A DNA stretch of 8,266 bases from Gammaproteobacteria bacterium. Lineage in GTDB: Bacteria > Pseudomonadota > Gammaproteobacteria > Pseudomonadales > Azotimanducaceae. The DNA lies in NCBI GenBank assembly GCA_009840715.1, contig VXNE01000194.1:1-8266 (forward strand). Direction: 5' to 3'. Position 1 is the stretch's first letter. Every line of letters starts with the position of its first letter. Shown piece after piece: positions 1-6,119 of the stretch. The position numbers were made by a program, and so were the translations under genes. Below the pieces are notes generated by a model. That model was not told the origin of the DNA. It searched no databases and saw only the letters and a program-made list of their open reading frames with translations.

Positions 1-555
1 GACCGCTTTCACATCGTCGCCCACGACCGGGGGGCCGTGATCGCCGACCACATGACGAGCGTCCCCTCCCTCGAGGGCCGCATCCAGCGCTACGTGCGCA
101 TGCAGCAGTCCTTCAACGAACCGCACGGCGAACCGCGGCCGCCCCATGCCCTGTTCGCCACGAAGCTAGGGGAGGCGAACTTCAAGAGCCGCAGGATCAT
201 CCCGATCATCTACGAGAAGGTGATGGCGGCAGGACTGACGCCGTCGACGCTCAAGCGGCTCGACTACGAGTTCAAGTTCAAGGGCGTTGCCGAGGCGGTG
301 CGCTGCTACTTCAAGGTCAACAACTTCGACATCGAGCATCGCGACCGGCACGAGTCCCTGTTCGCGCACATGACGATGCCGGTCCTGATCCTGCAAGGCC
401 GCTGGGATCCCGGCCAGCACCCGGAGGAGTACGCCCGTTCGAGCGAGTTCGCGGCGGACCTCCGGGTCGAGTTCGTGGAGGCGAACCACTTCACGCACAT
501 CGAGAACCCGGTCGCGTGCAATCGGGCCATCCGGAGGTTCCTTGGTTCCGTTTGA
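1..555 (+). CDS. Alpha/beta hydrolase, Asp-nucleophile type (epoxide hydrolase/haloacetate dehalogenase-like), 5' end missing
   Basis: The reading frame is open from base 1, so the start and the oxyanion-hole region lie outside the window; 184 codons remain before TGA. The first visible residues read DRFHIVAHDRGAV. This is the nucleophile elbow of alpha/beta hydrolases with Asp (ninth visible residue) in place of Ser, and the HDRG context is typical of fluoroacetate/haloacetate dehalogenases and related epoxide hydrolases. A helical cap-like region follows. Then comes LILQGRWDPG, whose Asp (about visible residue 136) is the likely catalytic acid. NHFTHIENP follows, with His at about residue 163 as the catalytic base. 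Such enzymes open epoxides or displace halide through an ester on Asp. The gene lies 64 bases before the TetR gene on the same strand and may be transcribed with it or controlled by it. The fold is secure; the choice between dehalogenase and epoxide hydrolase is not, because most cap and halide-binding residues cannot be assigned. Confidence 0.85.
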   Translation, partial: DRFHIVAHDRGAVIADHMTSVPSLEGRIQRYVRMQQSFNEPHGEPRPPHALFATKLGEANFKSRRIIPIIYEKVMAAGLTPSTLKRLDYEFKFKGVAEAVRCYFKVNNFDIEHRDRHESLFAHMTMPVLILQGRWDPGQHPEEYARSSEFAADLRVEFVEANHFTHIENPVACNRAIRRFLGSV

Positions 556-561
556 GCAGGA

Positions 562-598
562 GTCCGATACGATGTATGGCTCGGACAGATGAGCGATA
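562..598. promoter_or_regulatory. Overlapping inverted repeats upstream of the TetR gene: candidate operator
   Basis: Two dyads share bases in the short gap. The first pairs GTCCG (562-566) with CGGAC (582-586) and ATAC (567-570) with GTAT (574-577), around a GAT loop with a GGCT bulge. The second pairs TATGGCTC (575-582) with GAGCGATA (591-598) across 8 bases, with one mismatch. TetR-family repressors usually bind palindromes of this size next to their own gene, so autoregulation is a reasonable inference. No T-run follows, so this is not a standard intrinsic terminator for the upstream hydrolase. Confidence 0.4.
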
Positions 599-619
599 TC
601 CTTCGAATGCGAGTCATAA

Positions 620-1264
620 ATGGCGGCAGGGGCTGAAGCGGGGAAACCGGTGCGCAAGCGCCGGCCGCAGGAGCGTGCGGAAGCCACGCGGCGCAAGCTG
701 GTCGAAGTGGCGCTCAAGGAGTTCTCCGAGCGGGGCTTCGACGCGGTGACCGTGCGCGACATCGAGGTCGCCGCCGGCGTGCAGCGCAATCTCCTGAGCT
801 ACCACTTCGGCAACAAGGAAGAGATGTGGAAGGCCGCGGCTGCCCACGTCATCACGAAGCTGCAGGACTTCCAGGAGCAGCGCCAGGACCTGATGCGGGA
901 ACTCTCGCCGCACGAGCGGCTCACCTACACGATTCGCAGCTACGTGCGTTTCTCCGCCGGTAACCCCGAGCTCAACCGCCTGATGATCCAGGAAGGCAAG
1001 CGCGACAGTTGGCGCATTCACTGGCTGGTGGAGGAGTTCATGCGGCCAGCGATGGAGGGACTGCGGGAGGTGGTCGAAGCAGATACCCGGATCGACGACC
1101 GGCAGTTCGTGCACTGGTACTACGTCTTCGTGAGCGGCGCCATGATGTTCTCGATGGCGCCCGAGGCGGCGCTCCTGTTCGACGTGGACGTGACGGACGA
1201 CGAGGTCGTCGACCGCCACGCACAGACGATGGCGACGTTGCTGCTGAAGGAGTTCCCGCGTTAA
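620..1264 (+). CDS. TetR/AcrR-family transcriptional regulator
   Basis: This 214-residue protein has the usual TetR size and layout. Residues 1-20 form a basic leader (KPVRKRRPQERAEATRRK). Helix 1 follows (KLVEVALKEFSERGF), and the helix-turn-helix spans about residues 44-70, with TVRDIEVAAGVQRNLLSYHF as the recognition portion and NKEEMW after it. The rest is an all-helical ligand and dimer domain (about 75-214). It contains AGNPELNRLMIQEGKRD (113-129), a pattern frequent in TetR C-terminal domains. An in-frame TAA at 617-619 abuts the ATG, so no earlier start is possible; the ribosome site (GCGAG, 609-613) is weak. The gene converges on the dehalogenase operon and is preceded by dyad repeats, which suggests local control of the hydrolase/GST/transporter genes. 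The ligand is unknown, and repressor rather than activator is assumed from the family. Confidence 0.93.
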   Translation: MAAGAEAGKPVRKRRPQERAEATRRKLVEVALKEFSERGFDAVTVRDIEVAAGVQRNLLSYHFGNKEEMWKAAAAHVITKLQDFQEQRQDLMRELSPHERLTYTIRSYVRFSAGNPELNRLMIQEGKRDSWRIHWLVEEFMRPAMEGLREVVEADTRIDDRQFVHWYYVFVSGAMMFSMAPEAALLFDVDVTDDEVVDRHAQTMATLLLKEFPR

Positions 1265-1275
1265 GGGGCGCCCCT
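1264..1275. repeat. Perfect 12-base palindrome between two convergent genes
   Basis: AGGGGCGCCCCT fills the whole 10-base gap between the TetR stop and the dehalogenase stop and takes one base from each stop codon. It reads identically on both strands, so both transcripts would carry it. As RNA it leaves only a short stem after a loop is allowed, and no U-run follows, so a terminator role is weakly supported. Confidence 0.35.
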
Positions 1276-2333
1276 CACGGCTCGATCCGGTCGGCCTGGA
1301 TCTCGTCCGGCAACTCGCGCCCCCGCATGAAGTCGACCATGAGCCCGGCGAGCTCCGGCCCCGCGTCTTCCTGGACGAAGTGTCCCGCCCCCCGGATCGT
1401 GACGTTCTGCGCGACCGGGACGCGTGACAGGAATGCCTGCTCGCCGCCCCGGGTGATCGGGTCGGAGTCCGTGAAGGCGACGAGGAAAGGCTTGTCCCAG
1501 GACTCGAACACGCCCCACGCCTCCTCGTTCTCGCGCAGTTGCGACGGTACGAGATACGGCATGATCTGCGCGGCGGCCTTGTAGCGCTGGTCCGGGAAAG
1601 GCGCCTCGTAGGCGGCCACGACGCCCGGGTTCCCCCCGAGGAAACCCATGATCCGTCCGATGGGCAGGTCCTCGACGTGGTAGCTGTAGGCCACCCAGCG
1701 CGGGAACGTGAGGTTCGCCGCGAGCTCCTCGAGGGTCATCTCGCCCTCCCACCAGACCGCGAGCTTGAAGAGCGGATAGGCGATCCACCCCTGGAAGCCG
1801 GTGGCCGAGGGGAGCCCGGTGTTCGACACCACCACCCGGGCGAAGCGGTCCGGCTCCGCGGCGACCACGCGCAGGCCGACGAGACCGCCCCAGTCCTGGC
1901 CGAAGAAGGTGGCGTTCCGGAGGTCGAGGGCGCGCACGACCTTGAGCATGTAGTCCACCTGCATCGGGTAGCTGTAGGCGTCTTCGTCCGTGAACTTGTC
2001 CGACCGCCCGAAGCCGACGAGGTCCGGCGCCACGACGCGGTAGCCCGCGTCCAGGAAGACGGGGATCATCTTGCGGAACAGGTAGCTCCACGTCGGCTCG
2101 CCGTGGATCAGGAGCAGTGTCTCGGCGTCCGTTGGTCCCTCGTCGATGTAGTGCAGCCGGATGTCGCCGACCTGGACGTAGTTCGGCGCGTACGGGAAGT
2201 CCGGAAGGCTCTCGAAGCGGGCGTCCGGGGTCCGCAGCACCCCTGGCCGAACCTCCTCGGTCTGGACAGCGGCCGTGAAGGCCAGCGCGGGGAGCGTCAG
2301 CAGCGCCAGGGTTCGTCGGATCGTTTCGTGCAT
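1275..2333 (-). CDS. Haloalkane dehalogenase-like alpha/beta hydrolase (HLD-I type) with apparent signal peptide
   Basis: Hydrolytic dehalogenases of this family cleave C-halogen bonds to give an alcohol and halide. The 352-residue protein carries the HLD-I signatures seen in DhlA. These are LRTPDARFESLPDFPYAPNY (33-52), HGEPTWSYLFRKMIP (77-91, oxyanion region), FGQDWGG with nucleophile Asp147 and halide-contacting Trp148, the likely catalytic acid Asp291 in FTDSDP, and His318 in GAGHFVQED. Trp194/195 lie near the expected position of the second halide-binding Trp. Residues 1-22 look like a Sec signal peptide: a charged start (MHETIRR), a hydrophobic core (TLALLTLPALAF) and small residues before VQ. 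The ATG chosen has GGAGAGG 8 bases upstream; a longer open frame to 2453 would overlap the GST gene and lacks family similarity. It is last in the operon, 25 bases after the GST gene. Substrate and true dehalogenase activity are inferred; some homologues hydrolyse other esters or epoxides. Confidence 0.88.
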   Translation of the reverse strand: MHETIRRTLALLTLPALAFTAAVQTEEVRPGVLRTPDARFESLPDFPYAPNYVQVGDIRLHYIDEGPTDAETLLLIHGEPTWSYLFRKMIPVFLDAGYRVVAPDLVGFGRSDKFTDEDAYSYPMQVDYMLKVVRALDLRNATFFGQDWGGLVGLRVVAAEPDRFARVVVSNTGLPSATGFQGWIAYPLFKLAVWWEGEMTLEELAANLTFPRWVAYSYHVEDLPIGRIMGFLGGNPGVVAAYEAPFPDQRYKAAAQIMPYLVPSQLRENEEAWGVFESWDKPFLVAFTDSDPITRGGEQAFLSRVPVAQNVTIRGAGHFVQEDAGPELAGLMVDFMRGRELPDEIQADRIEP

Positions 2334-2358
2334 CGCCTCTGCCTCTCCGGGCCTGTCG

Positions 2359-3117
2359 TCAGGTGAAGTTTGCCACCGCCACCCCGAGAATCCGGGCAGC
2401 CTCCTTGTTCGCCCGCGCGATCGTACGCACTCCGCCCTGCAACCGCGCGACATCGCCGATCAGCCTCCAGATGGCGTGCGCCTCTTGGTGGTACGGCAGC
2501 CGCTCCATGTCGAGGAGCCAGCGCCGGATTTCGGGATAGGGGCCGTAGTCGGTGCAGTTCGCGTACTTCGCCTGGTTCTGTCCCAGCTCCTCGTAAGCGC
2601 TGATGTCCGCGAGCGTCGCCGTCGGGCCCGCGATGAAGGTGGATTCCCGGAGCATGCCGTCGATGATCCGCAGGGTGTTCTCGACGACCTGCGCGTTGTT
2701 GCGGATCCCCGGGAAGGTGTTGCGCTCGAACCAGCCCTCGTCCGGATCGGCAACCTCGAACACGGCCGGCCAAATCGCGCGGCTCCACTGCACGACCAGC
2801 TCCCGCGTGTTGCGGTGGTGGAAGTGGAGGTATTGGTTGACCCGCGCTCGTTCTGCGGGGTCGGTGGGCCAGAGATCGGCCCAGCCGTGCTTTTCGCAAA
2901 GGTAGATGAGGATCGCGTGGCTCTCCCACAGCACCGTGCCGTCGTCGGCGATCGCCGGGATGGTGCCGCGGGGGTTCACGGAAGCGAGGAACTGCGGCTG
3001 CTTCGCGTCCCGGTTCTGGCTCGTCATCACGAACTCGAAAGGCAGTTCGTGCATCAGGCAGGTCCACACGACCGCACGGACCGGTTGCGAATTGGGAACG
3101 CCGTAGATCTTCAGCAT
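2359..3117 (-). CDS. Glutathione S-transferase family protein
   Basis: This is a cytosolic GST-type protein of 252 residues, slightly longer than the usual 200-230. The N-terminal thioredoxin-like domain (1-80) has the active-site segment GVPNSQPVRAV with Ser10 as the likely glutathione-activating residue (theta-like). It also has NPRGTIPAI with the cis-Pro at about 54, and DDGTVLWESHAILIYL, where Glu65-Ser66 bind the gamma-glutamyl group. The helical C-terminal domain holds STFIAGPTATLADISAYEEL, including the conserved capping motif Thr168 to Asp171. The last 40 residues extend beyond the standard fold. It likely conjugates glutathione to, or reductively removes groups from, an electrophilic compound. 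It sits between a transporter (12 bases upstream) and a haloalkane dehalogenase-like enzyme (25 bases downstream), which points to dehalogenation or detoxification. A GAGG at the transporter stop, 10 bases from the ATG, is the ribosome site. Confidence 0.93.
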   Translation of the reverse strand: MLKIYGVPNSQPVRAVVWTCLMHELPFEFVMTSQNRDAKQPQFLASVNPRGTIPAIADDGTVLWESHAILIYLCEKHGWADLWPTDPAERARVNQYLHFHHRNTRELVVQWSRAIWPAVFEVADPDEGWFERNTFPGIRNNAQVVENTLRIIDGMLRESTFIAGPTATLADISAYEELGQNQAKYANCTDYGPYPEIRRWLLDMERLPYHQEAHAIWRLIGDVARLQGGVRTIARANKEAARILGVAVANFT

Positions 3118-3124
3118 GGCGAAC

Positions 3125-3145
3125 GCGCCTCAGGCGCTGCGCCTG
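3125..3145 (-). promoter_or_regulatory. Three alternating inverted 6-mers at the transporter/GST junction, possible mRNA switch
   Basis: On the plus strand the bases read GCGCCT (3125-3130), C, AGGCGC (3132-3137), T, GCGCCT (3139-3144). The middle copy is complementary to both flanks. In the minus-strand mRNA the first and second arms can form a 6-bp stem (CAGGCG/CGCCTG) with a CAG loop. Alternatively, the second and third arms form a 5-bp stem whose loop is exactly the transporter's TGA stop. The second form would hide the GAGG that serves the GST start, so the arrangement could couple GST translation to ribosomes ending the transporter. It could also be a chance product of high GC. Confidence 0.4.
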
Positions 3146-4602
3146 GCTTCGAGACCCTGCAGGATCGTTGCATGTCGCTCCCGGTCGATGTTGTAGAGAA
3201 ACGCGAGTCCGAGCCCGCCGAACACGATGATCCAGTAGAGCGGCCCGATCATGAAGAGCAGGCCGTCGACGACCTCCGGCGCCAGCGTCGCCACGTCGGC
3301 CCGCTCGGGGAAGCCGATGATCTCGAGACCGAATCCGGCGAAGAGCCCGCCGAACCCGGCCGTCATCTTCGCGCCGAACGTCCGCAGGGCGAAGATCATG
3401 CCCTCGGCGCGGTTTCCCGTCGCCAGCTCGTGCTCGTCGGCGATGTCGGAGAGGCAGGAGTCGATGACGATGGAGACCGACTGGAACGGGATGTAGCCGA
3501 TCACCCAGATGCCGAAGAACGCGACGAGCAGGGCGACGGTGCCGTTCTCCGGGAACCAGCCGACGAGGCGCAGGCAGAACGGCAGGCCGACCAGGAACCC
3601 GGCCGAATAGCAGAGCGCGATGACGCTGTACTTCTTGTCGATGAGCCGCGTCAGCCAGGCGCAGAGCACGATCCCGAGAAACGCGCCCGGGACGCGCACC
3701 ACCTGCTGCAGCGTGATCTCCTCCGACGTGAACTCGAAGCCGTAGATGAAGGCGTAGGTGACGACCACCCCCTTGATCCCACCGGTGATGGACAGCACCA
3801 CCCAGCAGGCGAACATGGAAACGTAGGAGCGGTTGCGGAACAGTCCGCCCAGGTTCTCGAAGAGATCCCGGAAGAAGCGGCGGTAGCGCTCCCGCGCCTC
3901 GTCCGGCAGGGCCGCGAGCTGCTGGTGCAAGTGCGGGATCTGGTTGGCCGTCGTCAGGGTGCAGGTCAGGACCGTGGCGGCGACGAACACGCCGCCGATG
4001 ACGGCGAGCCACTCGTAGCGCGCGGCGTTCAGCAGTCCATTGTCGTACTCGTCGGTGGTCGGGAAGATGACCATCAGCACGAAGGCCGTCAGCGCGATGC
4101 TGCCGATGTTCATGACCACCCAGTTCCACGCGAAGATCGACGTGCGTTCGTCGTAGTCGTCGGTCAGCTCGGCGCCGAGCGCGGCGTGCGGGACGGTGTA
4201 GAAGGTCTTGGCGATGCGCAGGAGCACGAAGAACGCGGTGAACCAGAGGAAGAGGCCGAACTCGGACAGTTCGGGAGGCTGATACAGGCAGTAGAAGCTG
4301 ACCCCGAGCGGCAGCGCCGAGAGGAACATGAAAGGGTGACGCCTGCCCCAGCGCGTGCGCACGCTGTCGGACAGCGCCCCGACCGTCGGGTCGGACACGG
4401 CGTCGACGATGCTCGCGATCAGGAACGCGGTACCGCAGAGCGCCGCCGAGACGCCGAGGACCTGGTTGTAGAAGAGCATCGTCGCGATGCCGGCGGCGCC
4501 GACCATCGCCTCTTCGAGGGACCCCGACGCGAACGCGAGCTTCGCGGGGCGCGAGAGCTTGCGGTGGCGTCCGGAAGCGTACTGAGCAGCGGGCTCACTC
4601 AT
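3130..4602 (-). CDS. GPH-family (MelB-like, MFS_2) membrane transporter
   Basis: A 490-residue integral membrane carrier with about 12 hydrophobic segments, the usual length for the glycoside-pentoside-hexuronide cation symporter group of the major facilitator superfamily. Two family motifs are clear. One is DAVSDPTVGALSDSVRTRWG with RRHPF (67-91), in which Asp67 and Asp71 correspond to the cation-site Asp55 and Asp59 of MelB. The other is TVPHAALGAELTDDYDERT (136-154). By my alignment the place of MelB Asp124 is Thr136, so Na+ coupling like MelB's is doubtful. A charged cytoplasmic loop lies at about 222-258 between the two halves. Members of this group move sugars, but related MFS_2 proteins carry amphipathic lipids, so the substrate is open. 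It is first in the operon with the GST and the dehalogenase-like gene, suggesting it imports or exports their substrate. The start lacks a clear ribosome site and may be leaderless. Confidence 0.92.
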   Translation of the reverse strand: MSEPAAQYASGRHRKLSRPAKLAFASGSLEEAMVGAAGIATMLFYNQVLGVSAALCGTAFLIASIVDAVSDPTVGALSDSVRTRWGRRHPFMFLSALPLGVSFYCLYQPPELSEFGLFLWFTAFFVLLRIAKTFYTVPHAALGAELTDDYDERTSIFAWNWVVMNIGSIALTAFVLMVIFPTTDEYDNGLLNAARYEWLAVIGGVFVAATVLTCTLTTANQIPHLHQQLAALPDEARERYRRFFRDLFENLGGLFRNRSYVSMFACWVVLSITGGIKGVVVTYAFIYGFEFTSEEITLQQVVRVPGAFLGIVLCAWLTRLIDKKYSVIALCYSAGFLVGLPFCLRLVGWFPENGTVALLVAFFGIWVIGYIPFQSVSIVIDSCLSDIADEHELATGNRAEGMIFALRTFGAKMTAGFGGLFAGFGLEIIGFPERADVATLAPEVVDGLLFMIGPLYWIIVFGGLGLAFLYNIDRERHATILQGLEARRSA

Positions 4603-4639
4603 GCCGGGGCATTGTATGGGACGGCCTGACTGCTATCGT
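4603..4639 (-). promoter_or_regulatory. Weak candidate promoter for the transporter operon
   Basis: In the 68-base divergent gap, TACAAT (minus strand, 4616 to 4611) resembles a -10 box 8 bases before the transporter ATG, which would give a nearly leaderless transcript. The hexamer 17 bases further upstream (ACGATA) is a poor -35. The same bases read TATCGT on the plus strand (4634-4639), a possible -10 for the divergent hydrolase, so the two promoters may overlap. This is pattern matching only. Confidence 0.3.
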
Positions 4640-4657
4640 GAGCACGGTTGGCACTCT

Positions 4658-4663
4658 GGGGAG
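4658..4663 (+). promoter_or_regulatory. Ribosome binding site that sets the hydrolase start at 4671
   Basis: GGGGAG lies 7 bases before the ATG at 4671. An upstream in-frame GTG at 4638 has no comparable site and would add 11 residues not expected before the MPKLTLDG beta strand, so the ATG is preferred. Confidence 0.65.
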
Positions 4664-4670
4664 ACATCCG

Positions 4671-5552
4671 ATGCCGAAACTGACGCTCGACGGCGCGCGG
4701 ATCGAATACGTGGAGGTCGGCAGCGGAGTGCCGCTGGTCTTCTGCCACGAGTTCGCGGGCAGCATCGAGAGCTGGGAAACGCAGGTCAGCTACTTCTCCC
4801 GCTTCTACCGGGTGTTCGCCTACAACGCGAAGGGCTATCCCCCGTCCGAGGTCCGCGAGGACTGGCGCGAGTACACCTGGGACCGACAGGTTGCCGTCCT
4901 GCTCGGATTGCTCGATGCGATGGACATCGATCGGGCGCATGTCTGCGGGCTCTCGATGGGCGCGTACACGGCGGTGCAGTTCGCCCTGGCCCATCCCGAG
5001 CGGTGCCGCGCGGTGGTGGCCGCGGGCGTAGGCACCGGCAGCGACGATCCCGATGCCTTCCGCAAGGACATGGACGCCCGCGCGGACGCGCTGGAAGAGC
5101 AGGGGATGGCGTCGATGGAGGCTTACGTGCGGGGTCCGGCCCGAATCCGCTTTCGGGAAAAGGACCCGACCGGATGGGAGCGTTTCGCCGCGCTCTTCCT
5201 CGCCCACTCGGCCAGGGGCTCGGCGAACACGATGCGCGCCTTCCAGGGACGGCGTCCGAGCCTCTACACCCGCGAGGCGGACCTCGCGCGGCTCGAAGTC
5301 CCCCTGCTTGTCGTCTGCGGCGACGAGGACGATCCCTGCATCCATCCATCGCTCTTTCTCAAGCGCACCGTGCCGGGGTGCGGGCTCGCGGTGCTGCCGC
5401 ATACGGGACACGCGTGCAACCTGGAGGAGCCAGCCGCCTTCAACGCGGTCGTCGCGGAGTTCCTGGCGCGGGCGGAAGCCGGGCGCTGGGGACCGCGGCC
5501 GGAAGACAGCGGCGACAACATCGGCATGGCGACGGCACCGACGCGGTCGTGA
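4671..5552 (+). CDS. Alpha/beta hydrolase, Ser-nucleophile type
   Basis: A 293-residue single-domain hydrolase with a complete catalytic triad by inspection. The nucleophile is Ser95 in CGLSMGAYTA, the acid is probably Asp220 in VVCGDEDDP, and the base is His247 in LPHTGHACNLEEP. The oxyanion-hole motif, usually HGxxG, reads HEFAGS (26-31). The cap is short and helical (about 125-200). Unlike the other two hydrolases in the window it uses Ser, so it should act as an esterase, lactonase, C-C hydrolase or similar rather than as a dehalogenase. The substrate cannot be told. No signal peptide is visible, so it is cytoplasmic. It is transcribed away from the transporter operon and converges on the DUF1697 gene with only 3 bases between stops. 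Sharing the divergent promoter region suggests it may belong to the same pathway. The last 25 residues (about 270-293) are Pro/Gly-rich and probably disordered. Confidence 0.9.
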   Translation: MPKLTLDGARIEYVEVGSGVPLVFCHEFAGSIESWETQVSYFSRFYRVFAYNAKGYPPSEVREDWREYTWDRQVAVLLGLLDAMDIDRAHVCGLSMGAYTAVQFALAHPERCRAVVAAGVGTGSDDPDAFRKDMDARADALEEQGMASMEAYVRGPARIRFREKDPTGWERFAALFLAHSARGSANTMRAFQGRRPSLYTREADLARLEVPLLVVCGDEDDPCIHPSLFLKRTVPGCGLAVLPHTGHACNLEEPAAFNAVVAEFLARAEAGRWGPRPEDSGDNIGMATAPTRS

Positions 5553-5555
5553 TCG

Positions 5556-6086
5556 TCAGGTCGTCTCCGCCATCTCCAGCACCTTGCACACCGTGCGCCA
5601 GTTGCGCGCCGTGGCGCTGACGCCGAGCTTCCGCTCGACCGCGGCGGCGAGCTTCGACCGGGCGATGCCCTCGGGCGCGTGGAGGTAGAACACGGCGTGC
5701 GTGAGTTGCCAGCGCTCCGAGTCCCGGCACAGTTCCCGGATCGCGTCCAGGTCCGGATCAGGGGGACGGGACTCCAGGAAGAACAACTGCACCGTCCCGC
5801 CGTCCTCGGCCGCGAACGGGTTGTGCTCGGCGGCCCGCCGGAACTCGGCCGCGGTCAGCACCAGCACGCGCGCATCTACTCCGGTCAGCGCCTGCACCGC
5901 GGCCGCGATCGGAGATGCGGACACCTCGACCCCGTCCGGTGCGTCGAAGACCGCGTTGCCGCTCTGGATGTAGGTTCGTACGTCGACGCAGCCGAGGCGC
6001 TCCAGGATGCCCCGCAGGTCGGCCATGGCGACAGCGTTCCTGCCGCCGACGTTGATGCCGCGGAGGAGAGCGATCCGTGTGGTCAC
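5556..6086 (-). CDS. DUF1697 family protein
   Basis: A 176-residue protein matching the DUF1697 family at full length. It opens with IALLRGINVGGRNAVAMADLR (5-25), followed by TYIQSGNAVF (38-47), a central LFFLESRP strand and the family's C-terminal ATARNWRTVCKVLEMA (158-173). The family is small, cytoplasmic and of unknown biochemical role. It starts with GTG: moving the start inward would cut the conserved LLRGINVGG motif, and no good upstream start is seen. The ribosome site is weak. It is last of three minus-strand genes, 33 bases after the PNPOx-like gene, so probably co-transcribed. It converges on the Ser-hydrolase with a 3-base gap and no visible terminator hairpin. Confidence 0.92.
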   Translation of the reverse strand: MTTRIALLRGINVGGRNAVAMADLRGILERLGCVDVRTYIQSGNAVFDAPDGVEVSASPIAAAVQALTGVDARVLVLTAAEFRRAAEHNPFAAEDGGTVQLFFLESRPPDPDLDAIRELCRDSERWQLTHAVFYLHAPEGIARSKLAAAVERKLGVSATARNWRTVCKVLEMAETT

Positions 6087-6119
6087 GTCAACGGACGAGA
6101 GCCACCTCGGCGAGGCGAG

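Noticed and set aside
562..586. Intrinsic terminator for the first hydrolase.
   Set aside because: The hairpin is bulged and not followed by a T-run; an operator reading fits better.
2334..2453. N-terminal extension of the dehalogenase-like gene by 40 codons.
   Set aside because: It would overlap the 3' end of the GST gene, has no family similarity, and the ATG at 2333 has a good ribosome site followed by a signal-peptide-like start.
2297..4129. Minus-strand open frame of 610 codons overlapping the transporter, GST and start of the dehalogenase.
   Set aside because: It is a shifted frame of the real genes, with Arg/Pro/Gly-rich low-complexity translation and no family motifs.
2275..4629. 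Very long plus-strand open frame (784 codons) opposite the GST and transporter genes.
   Set aside because: It is antisense to two clearly recognised proteins, and its translation is rich in Arg, Glu, Asp, Gly and His without domain motifs. This is a typical high-GC shadow frame.
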